Shown here: positions 8,590 through 16,195 of the stretch, piece by piece
How positions within the stretch are numbered: position 1 is the first letter of the stretch
Layout of the letters: each line of letters starts with the position of its first letter
Origin: Arachidicoccus rhizosphaerae
GTDB taxonomy: Bacteria > Bacteroidota > Bacteroidia > Chitinophagales > Chitinophagaceae
DNA length: 46,143 nucleotides
Assembly: GCF_900107765.1 (NCBI RefSeq)
Contig: NZ_FNQY01000030.1
Location: forward strand, 1-46,143
Reading direction: 5' to 3'
Translations under genes and position numbers: made by a program
Notes under the pieces: generated by a model
What the model saw: only the letters and a program-made list of their open reading frames with translations
Told to the model about the DNA's origin: nothing
Database searches by the model: none

Positions 8590-8619
8590 CCGTCAGGCCG
8601 GCTTTTGGCGGCCTGACGG
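8590..8619 (-). repeat. REP-like intercistronic hairpin between argF' and argB
   Basis: CCGTCAGGCCG (8590-8600) and CGGCCTGACGG (8609-8619) form a perfect 11-bp stem with an 8-base loop. On the transcribed minus strand no T-run follows, so termination is unlikely. Such elements in operons usually stabilise the upstream message or mark processing; I saw no second copy in the window. Confidence 0.5.
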
Positions 8620-8642
8620 GACTCAATTCCGGAACAATGCAC

Positions 8643-9671
8643 CTAGCGTCGCAATAGTTCGCTGATAACCGCCTGAGCTGCCCAGACCCGGTTACCCGCT
8701 TCCTGTGTTACGATGCTATGGGTACTGTCCAGTACCTCATCGCTGAGTTCAACATTACGTCGAACAGGTAAACAATGCATGACTCTTGCCTGACGGGTCA
8801 GCTGTAATTTTTCCAGCGACAACATCCAGGACGGGTCATTTTCAAAAATCTTTCCGTAATCATTATAAGTGCTCCAGTTCTTGACATAGACAAAATCCGC
8901 ATCTTTCAGCGCTTTGTCCTGATCGTATTCTATGGTGGCACTACTAGTAAACTCGCCGGCCAGTTCGTAATGCTCGGGGTGTGTAATCACAAATTCACTC
9001 TTCCCCTGCCAGGCACACATCCACTGCGAAAAGCTATTGGCCACACACTGTGGCAATGGTTTTACATGGGGCGCCCAGGTCAGCACTACCTTAGGCTTGC
9101 GGCCTTTAAAATCCGCTGAGCGCTGCTGAACCTGCTCCGTGATGGTAATCACATCGGTCAAAGATTGCAGCGGGTGCAGTGTCGCACTCTCCAGACTGAT
9201 TACCGGTCTGCCGCAATATTTGATAAATTCACTGATATAGAGCTCACTATAATCATCCGCTCTGTTGACCAGAGACGGGAACGTCCGTATACACAAAATG
9301 TCAAAATAGCTTCCCAGAATAGGCGCCGCATCCTTCACATGTTCAGAAGTATTACCACTCATGATAGCACCTTCTTCAAATTCCAACTGCCATCCTTCCT
9401 TATCTACATTAAACACGATGGCTTCCATGCCCAGATTTCTGGCCGCGATCTGCGTACTCAGACGTGTCCTCAGGCTGGGATTTAAAAACAGCAGGCCGAT
9501 GCGCTTTCTGGCACCCAGCTGACTGTCTTTATAAGGATCTGCTTTATATTCAAGCGCCTTTTTTACGAGTGCATCAATATCTGATACATCCGTTGCTGTC
9601 GTAAACTTACCGGTTAATAGAGAGCCGGTTTCTTTTAATTTGACAGACCCCGCGGGAATTGATTCTTCCAT
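8643..9671 (-). CDS. argF': N-acyl-ornithine carbamoyltransferase (ArgF' type)
   Basis: 342 residues. It belongs to the transcarbamylase family variant that carbamoylates N-acetyl- or N-succinyl-L-ornithine instead of ornithine. Visible marks: carbamoyl-phosphate motif SLRTRLST (66-73, where ordinary OTCases have STRTR), the Pro-rich loop WAPHVKPLPQ typical of this subfamily, and MHCLPVRRN near the C-terminus. As I recall it, the residue that separates succinyl from acetyl specificity is Pro90 in B. fragilis and Glu92 in Xanthomonas; here the aligned residue appears to be Ser109 (GNTSEH), which leans towards the succinyl type. About 21 extra residues precede the usual N-terminus, but no other Met is available. 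Confidence 0.88.
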   Translation of the reverse strand: MEESIPAGSVKLKETGSLLTGKFTTATDVSDIDALVKKALEYKADPYKDSQLGARKRIGLLFLNPSLRTRLSTQIAARNLGMEAIVFNVDKEGWQLEFEEGAIMSGNTSEHVKDAAPILGSYFDILCIRTFPSLVNRADDYSELYISEFIKYCGRPVISLESATLHPLQSLTDVITITEQVQQRSADFKGRKPKVVLTWAPHVKPLPQCVANSFSQWMCAWQGKSEFVITHPEHYELAGEFTSSATIEYDQDKALKDADFVYVKNWSTYNDYGKIFENDPSWMLSLEKLQLTRQARVMHCLPVRRNVELSDEVLDSTHSIVTQEAGNRVWAAQAVISELLRR

Positions 9672-9841
9672 TTTTCGAACTAATTAAAACGATTAATTAT
9701 TGACCAAATTACAAAAAACAAAAAACAAAAAAAACGATATAACTGCTTTAGAGGCCAGAGGCATATTTTGTCCAAGACATGCCAGTAGACCGGTAAAGAT
9801 ACTTAATTGTTGGTGTGATAACGCATATTGCCTTTACAAAA

Positions 9842-10993
9842 CTAAGCCTGCACGCCGCTTAACGCTTCTACTGATTCTACCAGCAGCCCCAGGAATTGTT
9901 CCAGTTCAGGCTTACTGATGGCCAAAGAAGGCAACAGCCTTACAACATTTGGTTTGGCAGTTCCTGTAAATACCTTTTTATCAAATAATAGATGCTTGCG
10001 TAAATCCTTTAATGAATCATCGGTATCAAAACCAATCATCAGGCCCTTACCCCGGATATTTCTCAGACCCGGCACTGCGTCCAGCGCTTCCATCAAGAAC
10101 TGACCATGATCTGCTGCCTGCTGGATTAAATGATCTGATTCCATGACTTCCAGAACGGCCAGTGCTGCAGCACAGGCCAGGTGATTGCCTCCGAATGTAG
10201 TACCCAGCATGCCGAAAGAGGCCTTGATTTGCGGGGCGATCAGAATACCGCCAATAGGAAACCCATTACCCATGCCTTTAGCCATAGAGTAAATATCCGC
10301 ATTCACACCGCTATGATCATGAGAGAAGAATTTACCGCTTCTGCCATAACCGCACTGCACGCTGTCGGCAATGAAAACGGCGCCGCTTTTATCGCACAGG
10401 CTGCGGATCAGCTGCAAAAAGCTGTCCGTGGCAACTCTTATTCCACCTACTCCCTGAATACCTTCAATGATAACACCTGCCACCTGATCACCGTTTTTAG
10501 CAAAATAGTCACTTAACGCCGCTTCATCATTAAATGGCAGAAAGTCAATATTATCCGTTTCATTCACAGGCGCCACGATGGCCGGATTGTCTGTAGCAGC
10601 GACCGCCAGCGAGGTTCTGCCGTGAAAACTGCCTTTAAAGGCAACGATCTTCTTTCTGCCCGTATGAAAAGAGGCCAGTTTTAAAGCATTTTCATTGGCT
10701 TCCGCTCCACTGTTACATAAGAACAGCTGATAATCTTTTTTACCGCTAACCTGGCAGAGTTTTTCCGCCAGCTGTTCCTGTAAAGGAATATGTACGGAGT
10801 TGGAATAAAAAGCGATCTGATGGAGCTGATCTTCAATACGCTTCACCCAATGCGGGTGCGTATGACCAATGGAGATGACGGCATGACCGCCATACATATC
10901 TAAATAAGATTGTCCTTTGTCATCCCAGACCGTGGAACCCAGGGCTCTGGTGATGGCAATATCATAAAGTGGATATACGGGAAACAGAGACAT
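9842..10993 (-). CDS. argD: Acetylornithine aminotransferase
   Basis: 383 residues, class III PLP aminotransferase that converts N-acyl-glutamate semialdehyde to N-acyl-ornithine using glutamate. The Schiff-base lysine is Lys239 in SMAKGMGNGFP; NSGAEANENALKLA (94-107) binds the PLP phosphate; Asp210 in FIADSVQCGYGR holds the pyridine nitrogen, with Ser where many relatives have Glu (DSVQ instead of DEVQ). Its place between argC and argF' fits the pathway order. An untranslated stretch of 170 bases separates it from argF', longer than other gaps in the operon, with no clear hairpin. Confidence 0.92.
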   Translation of the reverse strand: MSLFPVYPLYDIAITRALGSTVWDDKGQSYLDMYGGHAVISIGHTHPHWVKRIEDQLHQIAFYSNSVHIPLQEQLAEKLCQVSGKKDYQLFLCNSGAEANENALKLASFHTGRKKIVAFKGSFHGRTSLAVAATDNPAIVAPVNETDNIDFLPFNDEAALSDYFAKNGDQVAGVIIEGIQGVGGIRVATDSFLQLIRSLCDKSGAVFIADSVQCGYGRSGKFFSHDHSGVNADIYSMAKGMGNGFPIGGILIAPQIKASFGMLGTTFGGNHLACAAALAVLEVMESDHLIQQAADHGQFLMEALDAVPGLRNIRGKGLMIGFDTDDSLKDLRKHLLFDKKVFTGTAKPNVVRLLPSLAISKPELEQFLGLLVESVEALSGVQA

Positions 10994-11052
10994 AATTTTT
11001 GTAGTTTAACCGCTTTGCAGCTTACAATCATTTAAAAGCTGACCAAGCGAGA

Positions 11053-12051
11053 TTAGAAATAATTGGCTTTCAGGTTCAGACCAGTTGTTTCTTCCAGCCC
11101 GAACATCAAATTCATATTTTGAACGGCCTGTCCGGAAGCGCCCTTTAACAGATTATCGGTAGCCGAATGTACCACCAGTTTTGAGCCGACCTTTTCCAGA
11201 TAGATCACACAAAGATTGGTATTGACCACCTGTTTTAAGAAAATCGGCTGTTCACTGACAAAGGTGAAACGGGCCTCTTTATAAAAATCCTGATACAGTG
11301 CGTTTAATTCAGCGAGATCCTTATCACAGGTAATCGTGGAGCTGACATATATTCCCCTGGGGAAGTCCCCTCGCCATGGAACAAAATTGATGATTTCTTT
11401 ATTTTCCGCCCATGTCGGCAGTAAGGGCTGCAACTGATGCAGCGACTGCTGGATCTCATCCAGATGCTGATGGGTCAGGGTTTTATAAGCCTGGATATTA
11501 TTAGCCCGCCAGCTAAAATGAGAAGTAGCAGAAAGTCCTTGTCCGGCTCCGGTGGATCCAGTTATACCAGTAGTATAAACTTCACTTAAAAGACCCGCAG
11601 CGGCCAGCGGTAATAACCCTAGCTGGATACAGGTAGCAAAACAACCCGGATTGGCCACATCTTTAGCCGTTTTAATGGCTTCCCGGTTGATTTCCGGTAA
11701 CCCGTAAACAAAATCTCTTCCTTTAAACGCTTTATCTTTTACCAGCCTGAAGTCATTGGCCAGATCTATAATACGGATCCTTGCATCTATTTCATTTTCT
11801 GCCAGGAACTTTTTAGAATTGCCATGCCCCAGACAAAGAAACAGAACGTCTACGTCACTGGAAAGTTCTTTGGTAAAGATCAGTTCCGGATGGTTAATCA
11901 GATCCTGGTGCACCTGATAGACCGGATTGCCACCGTTACTGTTACTATGCATAAAAGTCAGTTCCACCTCAGGATGTGTGATTAATAATCGGATCAATTC
12001 GCCGCCTGTGTAACCGGCTGCGCCGATAATACCAACTCTTATTTTAGCCAT
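11053..12051 (-). CDS. argC: N-acetyl-gamma-glutamyl-phosphate reductase
   Basis: 332 residues. It reduces N-acyl-glutamyl phosphate to the semialdehyde with NADPH. The Rossmann start VGIIGAAGYTGGELIRLL (6-23) includes the dinucleotide-binding GxxGxxG, and the catalytic cysteine is Cys137 in NPGCFAT. The conserved ITGSTGAG segment and HQHLDEIQ follow as expected. Start at ATG 12051 gives the canonical N-terminus. It lies between argG and argD, 93 bases after argG. Confidence 0.95.
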   Translation of the reverse strand: MAKIRVGIIGAAGYTGGELIRLLITHPEVELTFMHSNSNGGNPVYQVHQDLINHPELIFTKELSSDVDVLFLCLGHGNSKKFLAENEIDARIRIIDLANDFRLVKDKAFKGRDFVYGLPEINREAIKTAKDVANPGCFATCIQLGLLPLAAAGLLSEVYTTGITGSTGAGQGLSATSHFSWRANNIQAYKTLTHQHLDEIQQSLHQLQPLLPTWAENKEIINFVPWRGDFPRGIYVSSTITCDKDLAELNALYQDFYKEARFTFVSEQPIFLKQVVNTNLCVIYLEKVGSKLVVHSATDNLLKGASGQAVQNMNLMFGLEETTGLNLKANYF

Positions 12052-12143
12052 AATAACCTCTCTTTTATTTATATTCTGTCAATAATTAATGCGGTACCTA
12101 CTAGTTTGTCCCGCCAAATATGCTGAAATTCCAAAGTCTCTTT

Positions 12144-13349
12144 CTAACTTTCTTTTCCCTGCTGATCTTCTTTAATGGATTCATAAATAGCGACCTGGTT
12201 ACCGAAGATCTTCGAGAATCCTCTCACGTCTTCACCGGTCCACCCGCTGTTCATTTCCCCATATTTACCAAATTTGGCGCTCATCAGATCAAAAGGGGAT
12301 TCTATACCCAGTACCTGAAAACGGTAGGGATACAGCTGTAAAAAGACATCACCCGTTACGTGTTTTTGTGCACTGGTCATCATGGCTTCCATGTCCCGCA
12401 TAACAGGATCCAGTATCTGGCCTTCATGCAGCCAGTTACCATAAAACGCGGCAATCTGATCTTTCCAGCTCAGCTGCCATTTGGTCAGCACATGTTTTTC
12501 CAGACTATGGTGGGCTTTAATGATGATGACCGGAGCGGCCGCTTCAAAACCCACGCGACCTTTGATTCCGATAATGGTATCCCCTACATGGATGTCGCGG
12601 CCGATACCAAAAGGTCCGGCTATTTGCTGCAGGTACTGAATGGCTTTGGTAGGATGATCAAACTTCTGGTCGTTGACGGCGCAAAGCTCTCCTTTGACAA
12701 AAGAAAGTTTCAAGGCTTCAGGTTCTGTCTTGGTCACCTGCGTAGGCCAGGCCTCATCGGGTAAAAAGCCATTGGAAGAAAGTGTTTCTTTTCCGCCGAC
12801 GCTGGTACCCCAAAGTCCTTTATTAATGGAATAAGCTGCTTTTTCAAAATTCATGTCTACACCTTTTTCCTTCAGATAGGCAATCTCCTGTTCCCGGCTT
12901 AGTTTCAGATCCCGGATCGGTGTAATAATTTCAATACCCGGAGTAACCGTATTTAAGATCATATCAAAACGAACCTGATCATTACCGGCGCCTGTGCTTC
13001 CATGTGCCACGGCGTCAGCTCCCAGCTTCTTGGCGTGCTCTGCCATATGCAGCGCCTGCACCAGTCTTTCGGCGCTGACACTAAGCGGATAGGTATTATT
13101 TTTTAAGACATTGCCAAAGATCAGATACTTTACAATGCGGTCGTAATAATTTTCAATGGCATTGACGGCGGTATGGGTTTTCACGCCCAGCTTATAGGCA
13201 TGCTCCTCAATTTTTTTAAGTTCCTCATCAGAGAAACCGCCCGTATTTACAATAATAGAATGGATATCATAACCTTTGTCCTGAAAATGCTTCACACAAA
13301 AGGTGGTGTCCAGTCCACCACTAAAACCCAGTACAATTGATTTTGCCAT
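12144..13349 (-). CDS. argG: Argininosuccinate synthase
   Basis: 401 residues from ATG 13349 (MAKSIVLGFSGGLDTTFC). The frame extends 24 codons upstream, but those overlap a poorly conserved, basic stretch and are not family-like. It joins citrulline and aspartate using ATP. The pyrophosphatase loop FSGGLDT is at 9-15; HGSTGAGNDQVRF (about 116-128) is the conserved citrulline/aspartate-binding region. It is the second gene of the arginine operon. Its product is the substrate of ArgH, whose gene lies about 3 kb beyond the operon's end. Confidence 0.95.
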   Translation of the reverse strand: MAKSIVLGFSGGLDTTFCVKHFQDKGYDIHSIIVNTGGFSDEELKKIEEHAYKLGVKTHTAVNAIENYYDRIVKYLIFGNVLKNNTYPLSVSAERLVQALHMAEHAKKLGADAVAHGSTGAGNDQVRFDMILNTVTPGIEIITPIRDLKLSREQEIAYLKEKGVDMNFEKAAYSINKGLWGTSVGGKETLSSNGFLPDEAWPTQVTKTEPEALKLSFVKGELCAVNDQKFDHPTKAIQYLQQIAGPFGIGRDIHVGDTIIGIKGRVGFEAAAPVIIIKAHHSLEKHVLTKWQLSWKDQIAAFYGNWLHEGQILDPVMRDMEAMMTSAQKHVTGDVFLQLYPYRFQVLGIESPFDLMSAKFGKYGEMNSGWTGEDVRGFSKIFGNQVAIYESIKEDQQGKES

Positions 13350-13442
13350 AATGCTTACTCGTTTACATTTTTGTTTGCCCTTTGCGAAATGCCCCTGAAA
13401 GAACCTTACTTTCATCTGCACTCCCGGAAGTGGTAATATAAA

Positions 13443-14204
13443 TTATAATCCTAATTTTTCAAAAAAACCATTAAATGGTTTGTTATGTGGCTGCGAGGCC
13501 TGCATTTTTTTATTGTTATTATCCTTCTTACGAAAAGCCTGTAAAAACTTATGCTGTTTTAAACGCAGCAGCCTTTCATAGATTTTAGATTTTTCCTTAA
13601 AATGCTCCTGTGTTTCTTCGGGCTGATAATGATCCTTGGGATCAAAAAGCATCGCCGTACACATGCAATTCTTCCGGCCTTTGCTCATCAGAATGTCATA
13701 GTTCACACAGCTCTTGCATCCGGCCCAGAAAGCTTCGTCATCGGTCAGTTCGCTATAGGTAACCGGTTCATAACCCAGGTCTGAGTTAATCTTCATAACG
13801 GCTAACCCGGTGGTGAGACCAAAGATTTTGGCATCCGGATATTTTTTCCGGGACAGCGCAAAGGTATTCTCTTTGATTCTTTTGGCCACACCGCTTTTGC
13901 GGAAATTAGGAGAAACGATCAGACCGCTATTGGCGACAAACTGACCATGGCTCCACTCCTCAATATAACAGAAGCCGACCCATTGTCCGCCGGTGGTCAG
14001 GGCAATAATCGCCTTGCCTTCCAGCATTTTATTAGCCACGTACTCCGGGCTACGTTTGGCAATACCGGTTCCACGAACTTTGGCAGATGAAGCCATTTCA
14101 TCTACGATTTCCTGCGCATAGTGCGTATCACCCTCACAGGCTACACGAACTACAATATCATTATTGTTGTTGTTGTTGTTATTATTCACGTTTGATAGAT
14201 ACAC
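13443..14204 (-). CDS. GNAT acetyltransferase heading the arginine operon, putative N-acylglutamate synthase
   Basis: 253 residues. A GNAT domain spans about 15-170, with the acyl-CoA loop in VSPNFRKSGVAKRI (Q/RxxGxG/A-like) and an NSDLGYEPV segment. After it comes a Cys-rich motif (CKSCVNYD...NCMC) and a basic tail. GNAT proteins of this form commonly begin arginine clusters in Bacteroidetes and are taken to make N-acetyl- or N-succinyl-glutamate in place of ArgA/ArgJ; that is family knowledge by context. The start is a GTG at 14204, followed by a run of nine Asn encoded by an AAY repeat; the start is uncertain because no ATG occurs before residue 38. The operon leader lies upstream. Confidence 0.75.
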   Translation of the reverse strand: MYLSNVNNNNNNNNNDIVVRVACEGDTHYAQEIVDEMASSAKVRGTGIAKRSPEYVANKMLEGKAIIALTTGGQWVGFCYIEEWSHGQFVANSGLIVSPNFRKSGVAKRIKENTFALSRKKYPDAKIFGLTTGLAVMKINSDLGYEPVTYSELTDDEAFWAGCKSCVNYDILMSKGRKNCMCTAMLFDPKDHYQPEETQEHFKEKSKIYERLLRLKQHKFLQAFRKKDNNNKKMQASQPHNKPFNGFFEKLGL

Positions 14205-14220
14205 TAATGGTGTAACAATT

Positions 14221-14249
14221 AAACTCCACCGCCCTAACAGGCGAAGTTT
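14221..14249 (-). promoter_or_regulatory. Terminator-like hairpin in the arginine operon leader
   Basis: On the minus strand AAACT...CGCC pairs with GGCG...AGTTT (14245-14249 with 14221-14225; 14240-14243 with 14230-14233), followed by AATTGTT. The T-run is weak. It lies between the leader peptide and the first structural gene, where an attenuator terminator would be expected. CCAC just 5' of it can also pair with GTGG inside, giving an alternative fold. Confidence 0.4.
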
Positions 14250-14264
14250 GTGGGTTTCAAAGTA

Positions 14265-14297
14265 AGGCTCTATATAGGGATATAGAAATTAAAGCCT
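14265..14297 (-). promoter_or_regulatory. Hairpin overlapping the leader-peptide stop
   Basis: On the minus strand AGGCT (14297-14293) pairs with AGCCT (14269-14265), enclosing a perfect CTATAT/ATATAG stem with a CCCT loop. The 5' arm lies in the last two sense codons of the leader peptide, so ribosome position would decide whether it forms. Confidence 0.45.
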
Positions 14298-14360
14298 CGG
14301 TCGTCGGCTTACTGGGAAAAATGAGCGGGGTGCATTAACAATAGAAATCTTAGCACACAT
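14289..14360 (-). CDS. Putative Arg-rich leader peptide of the arginine operon (23 aa)
   Basis: ATG at 14360 opens a 23-codon frame, MCAKISIVNAPRSFFPVSRRPRL, ending at TAA 14289. Four Arg codons occur, three within the last five positions, using CGA, CGA and AGG, codons that look uncommon in the surrounding genes. It lies in a leader of about 250 bases, 84 bases before the GTG of the first gene, with a hairpin starting in its last codons and a terminator-like hairpin after it. This is the geometry of transcription attenuation by ribosome stalling at arginine codons. Too short to recognise by homology; no clear Shine-Dalgarno site, which is normal in this phylum. A longer ORF in another frame overlaps but has no protein-like features. 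Confidence 0.45.
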   Translation of the reverse strand: MCAKISIVNAPRSFFPVSRRPRL

Positions 14361-14463
14361 AAAGACGATATGCGTGTCCTTCAGATTGTAGTATTTGTGA
14401 TAATTTTTCAACTTCTCTTAAAGATGAAATGTGAATCAAAATTGTTAATTTGCTTTTGCGCTG

Positions 14464-14492
14464 TAAAGGTACACTACATATATGGACTACAA
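14464..14492 (-). promoter_or_regulatory. Probable promoter of the arginine operon
   Basis: On the minus strand TTG (14492-14490), 18 bases, then TACCTTTA (14471-14464), one mismatch from the Bacteroidetes TTG-N19-TAnnTTTG pattern. Transcription would begin near 14458 and give a leader of about 250 bases before the acetyltransferase gene. Confidence 0.45.
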
Positions 14493-14598
14493 TCATTTTT
14501 GCCAAAAAATTTGTGGAATTTTGGCAATAAGGAGGATATTGAGGGTAAAAAGCCCGCACTACTAATGTTTGTTCGCAGCGCAGGTCTCCAAAAAAGTC

Positions 14599-15009
14599 TT
14601 ATAAGTTTCCGCTGAAGGTGTATTTAAGATCCACCTTCCAGCCGTTATCTGTCTTAACCGCCTTCAATTTACGGGTAATCTTATCATAAGAGTTCTGATA
14701 GGTAATGATCTCCTCGCTGGGCGATACGACTTCGTCATTTTCTATGATCGTATTGGAGGACCGGTATTCCACCCGCTGATCACTACTATTATGATAATAA
14801 GCTTCTTTCAACGCAGCCAGCTGCTGATTATTGGTCGAATCAGCGGACAGATAATAAGCGGCCTGTTTAAAATCTCCTTTAAGACAACCACCTAAAAACT
14901 GCTGGGCGGCGACTAAAGCATTGTCCGCCGGTGTAAAATCCGAAGAAGAACCGCAGGAACTAAAAATGGCTATCACCAACCCCAGCGCAAAACAGACAAT
15001 ATTTTTCAT
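14599..15009 (-). CDS. Small lipoprotein with a DUF4878-like domain
   Basis: 136 residues from ATG 15009 (a GTG one codon earlier is possible). An N-terminal hydrophobic segment ends in a lipobox (IFSSC, Cys about 19). The rest looks like the SnoaL/NTF2-like DUF4878 fold: helical start AQQFLGGCLKGDFKQAAYYLSAD, then strands ending in NGWKVDLKYTFSGNL. Such lipoproteins are frequent in Bacteroidota and have no known role. It is divergent from queG. Confidence 0.7.
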   Translation of the reverse strand: MKNIVCFALGLVIAIFSSCGSSSDFTPADNALVAAQQFLGGCLKGDFKQAAYYLSADSTNNQQLAALKEAYYHNSSDQRVEYRSSNTIIENDEVVSPSEEIITYQNSYDKITRKLKAVKTDNGWKVDLKYTFSGNL

Positions 15010-15069
15010 CACCCTCGTGTATTTTTAATGCTATAAATAAAGAACCATGGCTATCCAAAGTGACTTTGC

Positions 15070-15077
15070 TAACTTTG
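15070..15077 (+). promoter_or_regulatory. -7 box (TAACTTTG) of queG promoter
   Basis: TAACTTTG matches TAnnTTTG exactly, 73 bases before the GTG start of queG. No TTG at the usual -33 distance is visible. Confidence 0.5.
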
Positions 15078-15150
15078 CCCCTAGCCTGGAATGTGTCAAA
15101 AGTACCTACTTTGCAGGCATAATTATCTAAAAGAGCCTTAATTTTTACCG

Positions 15151-16086
15151 GTGGACCTGGAGACCAGAACCCATATTATTAAAACTATTGCCGCAGCACT
15201 CGGCTTTGAGCACTGCGGGATTGCCAAAGCCGCTCCGCTGGATCAGGATGCCCGCAGGCTGGAAGCCTGGCTCAACAAAGGCATGCATGGCAACATGCAT
15301 TATATGGAAAATTATTTTGAACTCAGAACAGATCCCACGAAGCTGGTACCCGGTGCCAGATCCGTGATTACCCTGCTGAAAAACTATTATCCGTCCGAGA
15401 CGCAGAAGCCTGACCGCCCTAAAATTTCAAAATATGCTTACGGGAATGACTACCATGAAATTATAAGAGCCCGGCTGCATGAATTTATCCACCAGCTCAG
15501 AGAAAAGATCGGAGATGTCCAGGGCCGGGGCTTTGTAGACAGCGCCCCGGTGCTGGAGCGTACCTGGGCCGGCAGAAGCGGCCTGGGCTGGGTAGGCAAA
15601 AACGGGATGCTGATTAATAAAGGCGCCGGGTCCTATCACTTTATCGCTTCTCTGATTATTGATTGGGAGCTGATCTATGATCAGCCGCTGGCCAAAGATT
15701 TCTGCGGCAGCTGTACGCGTTGCATTGACGCCTGCCCTACAGATGCGATACTGCCTGATAAAGTCATCCAGGGCAATAAGTGTATCAGCTATTTTACCAT
15801 AGAACTCAAGGATTTACTTTTACCGGGTGATCTGAAATCTGATTTTCAGAACTGGGCCTTTGGCTGTGATATCTGCCAGGAGGTCTGCCCCTGGAACCGG
15901 TTCAGCACACCGCACAAGGATGCCGCTTTTACCCCTATTGCGGAGATTTTGGATTTTACCACCGAACAATGGCTGGATCTTACCGAAGACGCATTTAAAA
16001 AGATTTTCCGGCTATCGCCATTAAAGCGATCTAAATACCAGGGCATTATGCGCAACCTGAAGTTCATCTCCCAGGACGGCATTTAA
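15151..16086 (+). CDS. queG: Epoxyqueuosine reductase
   Basis: 311 residues, GTG start. It reduces epoxyqueuosine to queuosine in tRNA, using cobalamin and two 4Fe-4S clusters. The cluster ligands are visible: Cys185, Cys188, Cys191 and Cys195 in CGSCTRCIDACPTDAI, and Cys239, Cys242 and Cys246 in GCDICQEVCPWN, with Cys211 as the probable eighth. The conserved Asp in FVDSAPVLER (Asp130) and the GWVGKNGMLI block are typical. Length is near the short form of the family that lacks the C-terminal HEAT repeats. Confidence 0.95.
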   Translation: MDLETRTHIIKTIAAALGFEHCGIAKAAPLDQDARRLEAWLNKGMHGNMHYMENYFELRTDPTKLVPGARSVITLLKNYYPSETQKPDRPKISKYAYGNDYHEIIRARLHEFIHQLREKIGDVQGRGFVDSAPVLERTWAGRSGLGWVGKNGMLINKGAGSYHFIASLIIDWELIYDQPLAKDFCGSCTRCIDACPTDAILPDKVIQGNKCISYFTIELKDLLLPGDLKSDFQNWAFGCDICQEVCPWNRFSTPHKDAAFTPIAEILDFTTEQWLDLTEDAFKKIFRLSPLKRSKYQGIMRNLKFISQDGI

Positions 16087-16195
16087 CCCGGGCTATCTCC
16101 CGCTTTGAATATTTTCCCAAGGGAGATACTTCTTAAGCTGGTAATTTAGCGTAACTTACCGCAAGTTTTTCATTTTATCATTAAAAACAGCACCG

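Noticed and set aside
8643-9671. Ordinary ornithine or aspartate carbamoyltransferase
   Set aside because: The SLRTR motif and the Pro-rich WAPHVKPLPQ loop belong to the N-acyl-ornithine subfamily, and the operon also has an M20 deacylase but no argJ.
9700-9918. Plus-strand ORF between argF' and argD
   Set aside because: It starts in a K/N-rich low-complexity stretch and overlaps the end of argD antisense; no protein-like pattern.
14350-14615. ORFs on both strands in the arginine leader (14350-14559 minus, 14370-14615 plus)
   Set aside because: Neither has family-like sequence, and both overlap the promoter and leader; the 23-codon frame fits the context better.
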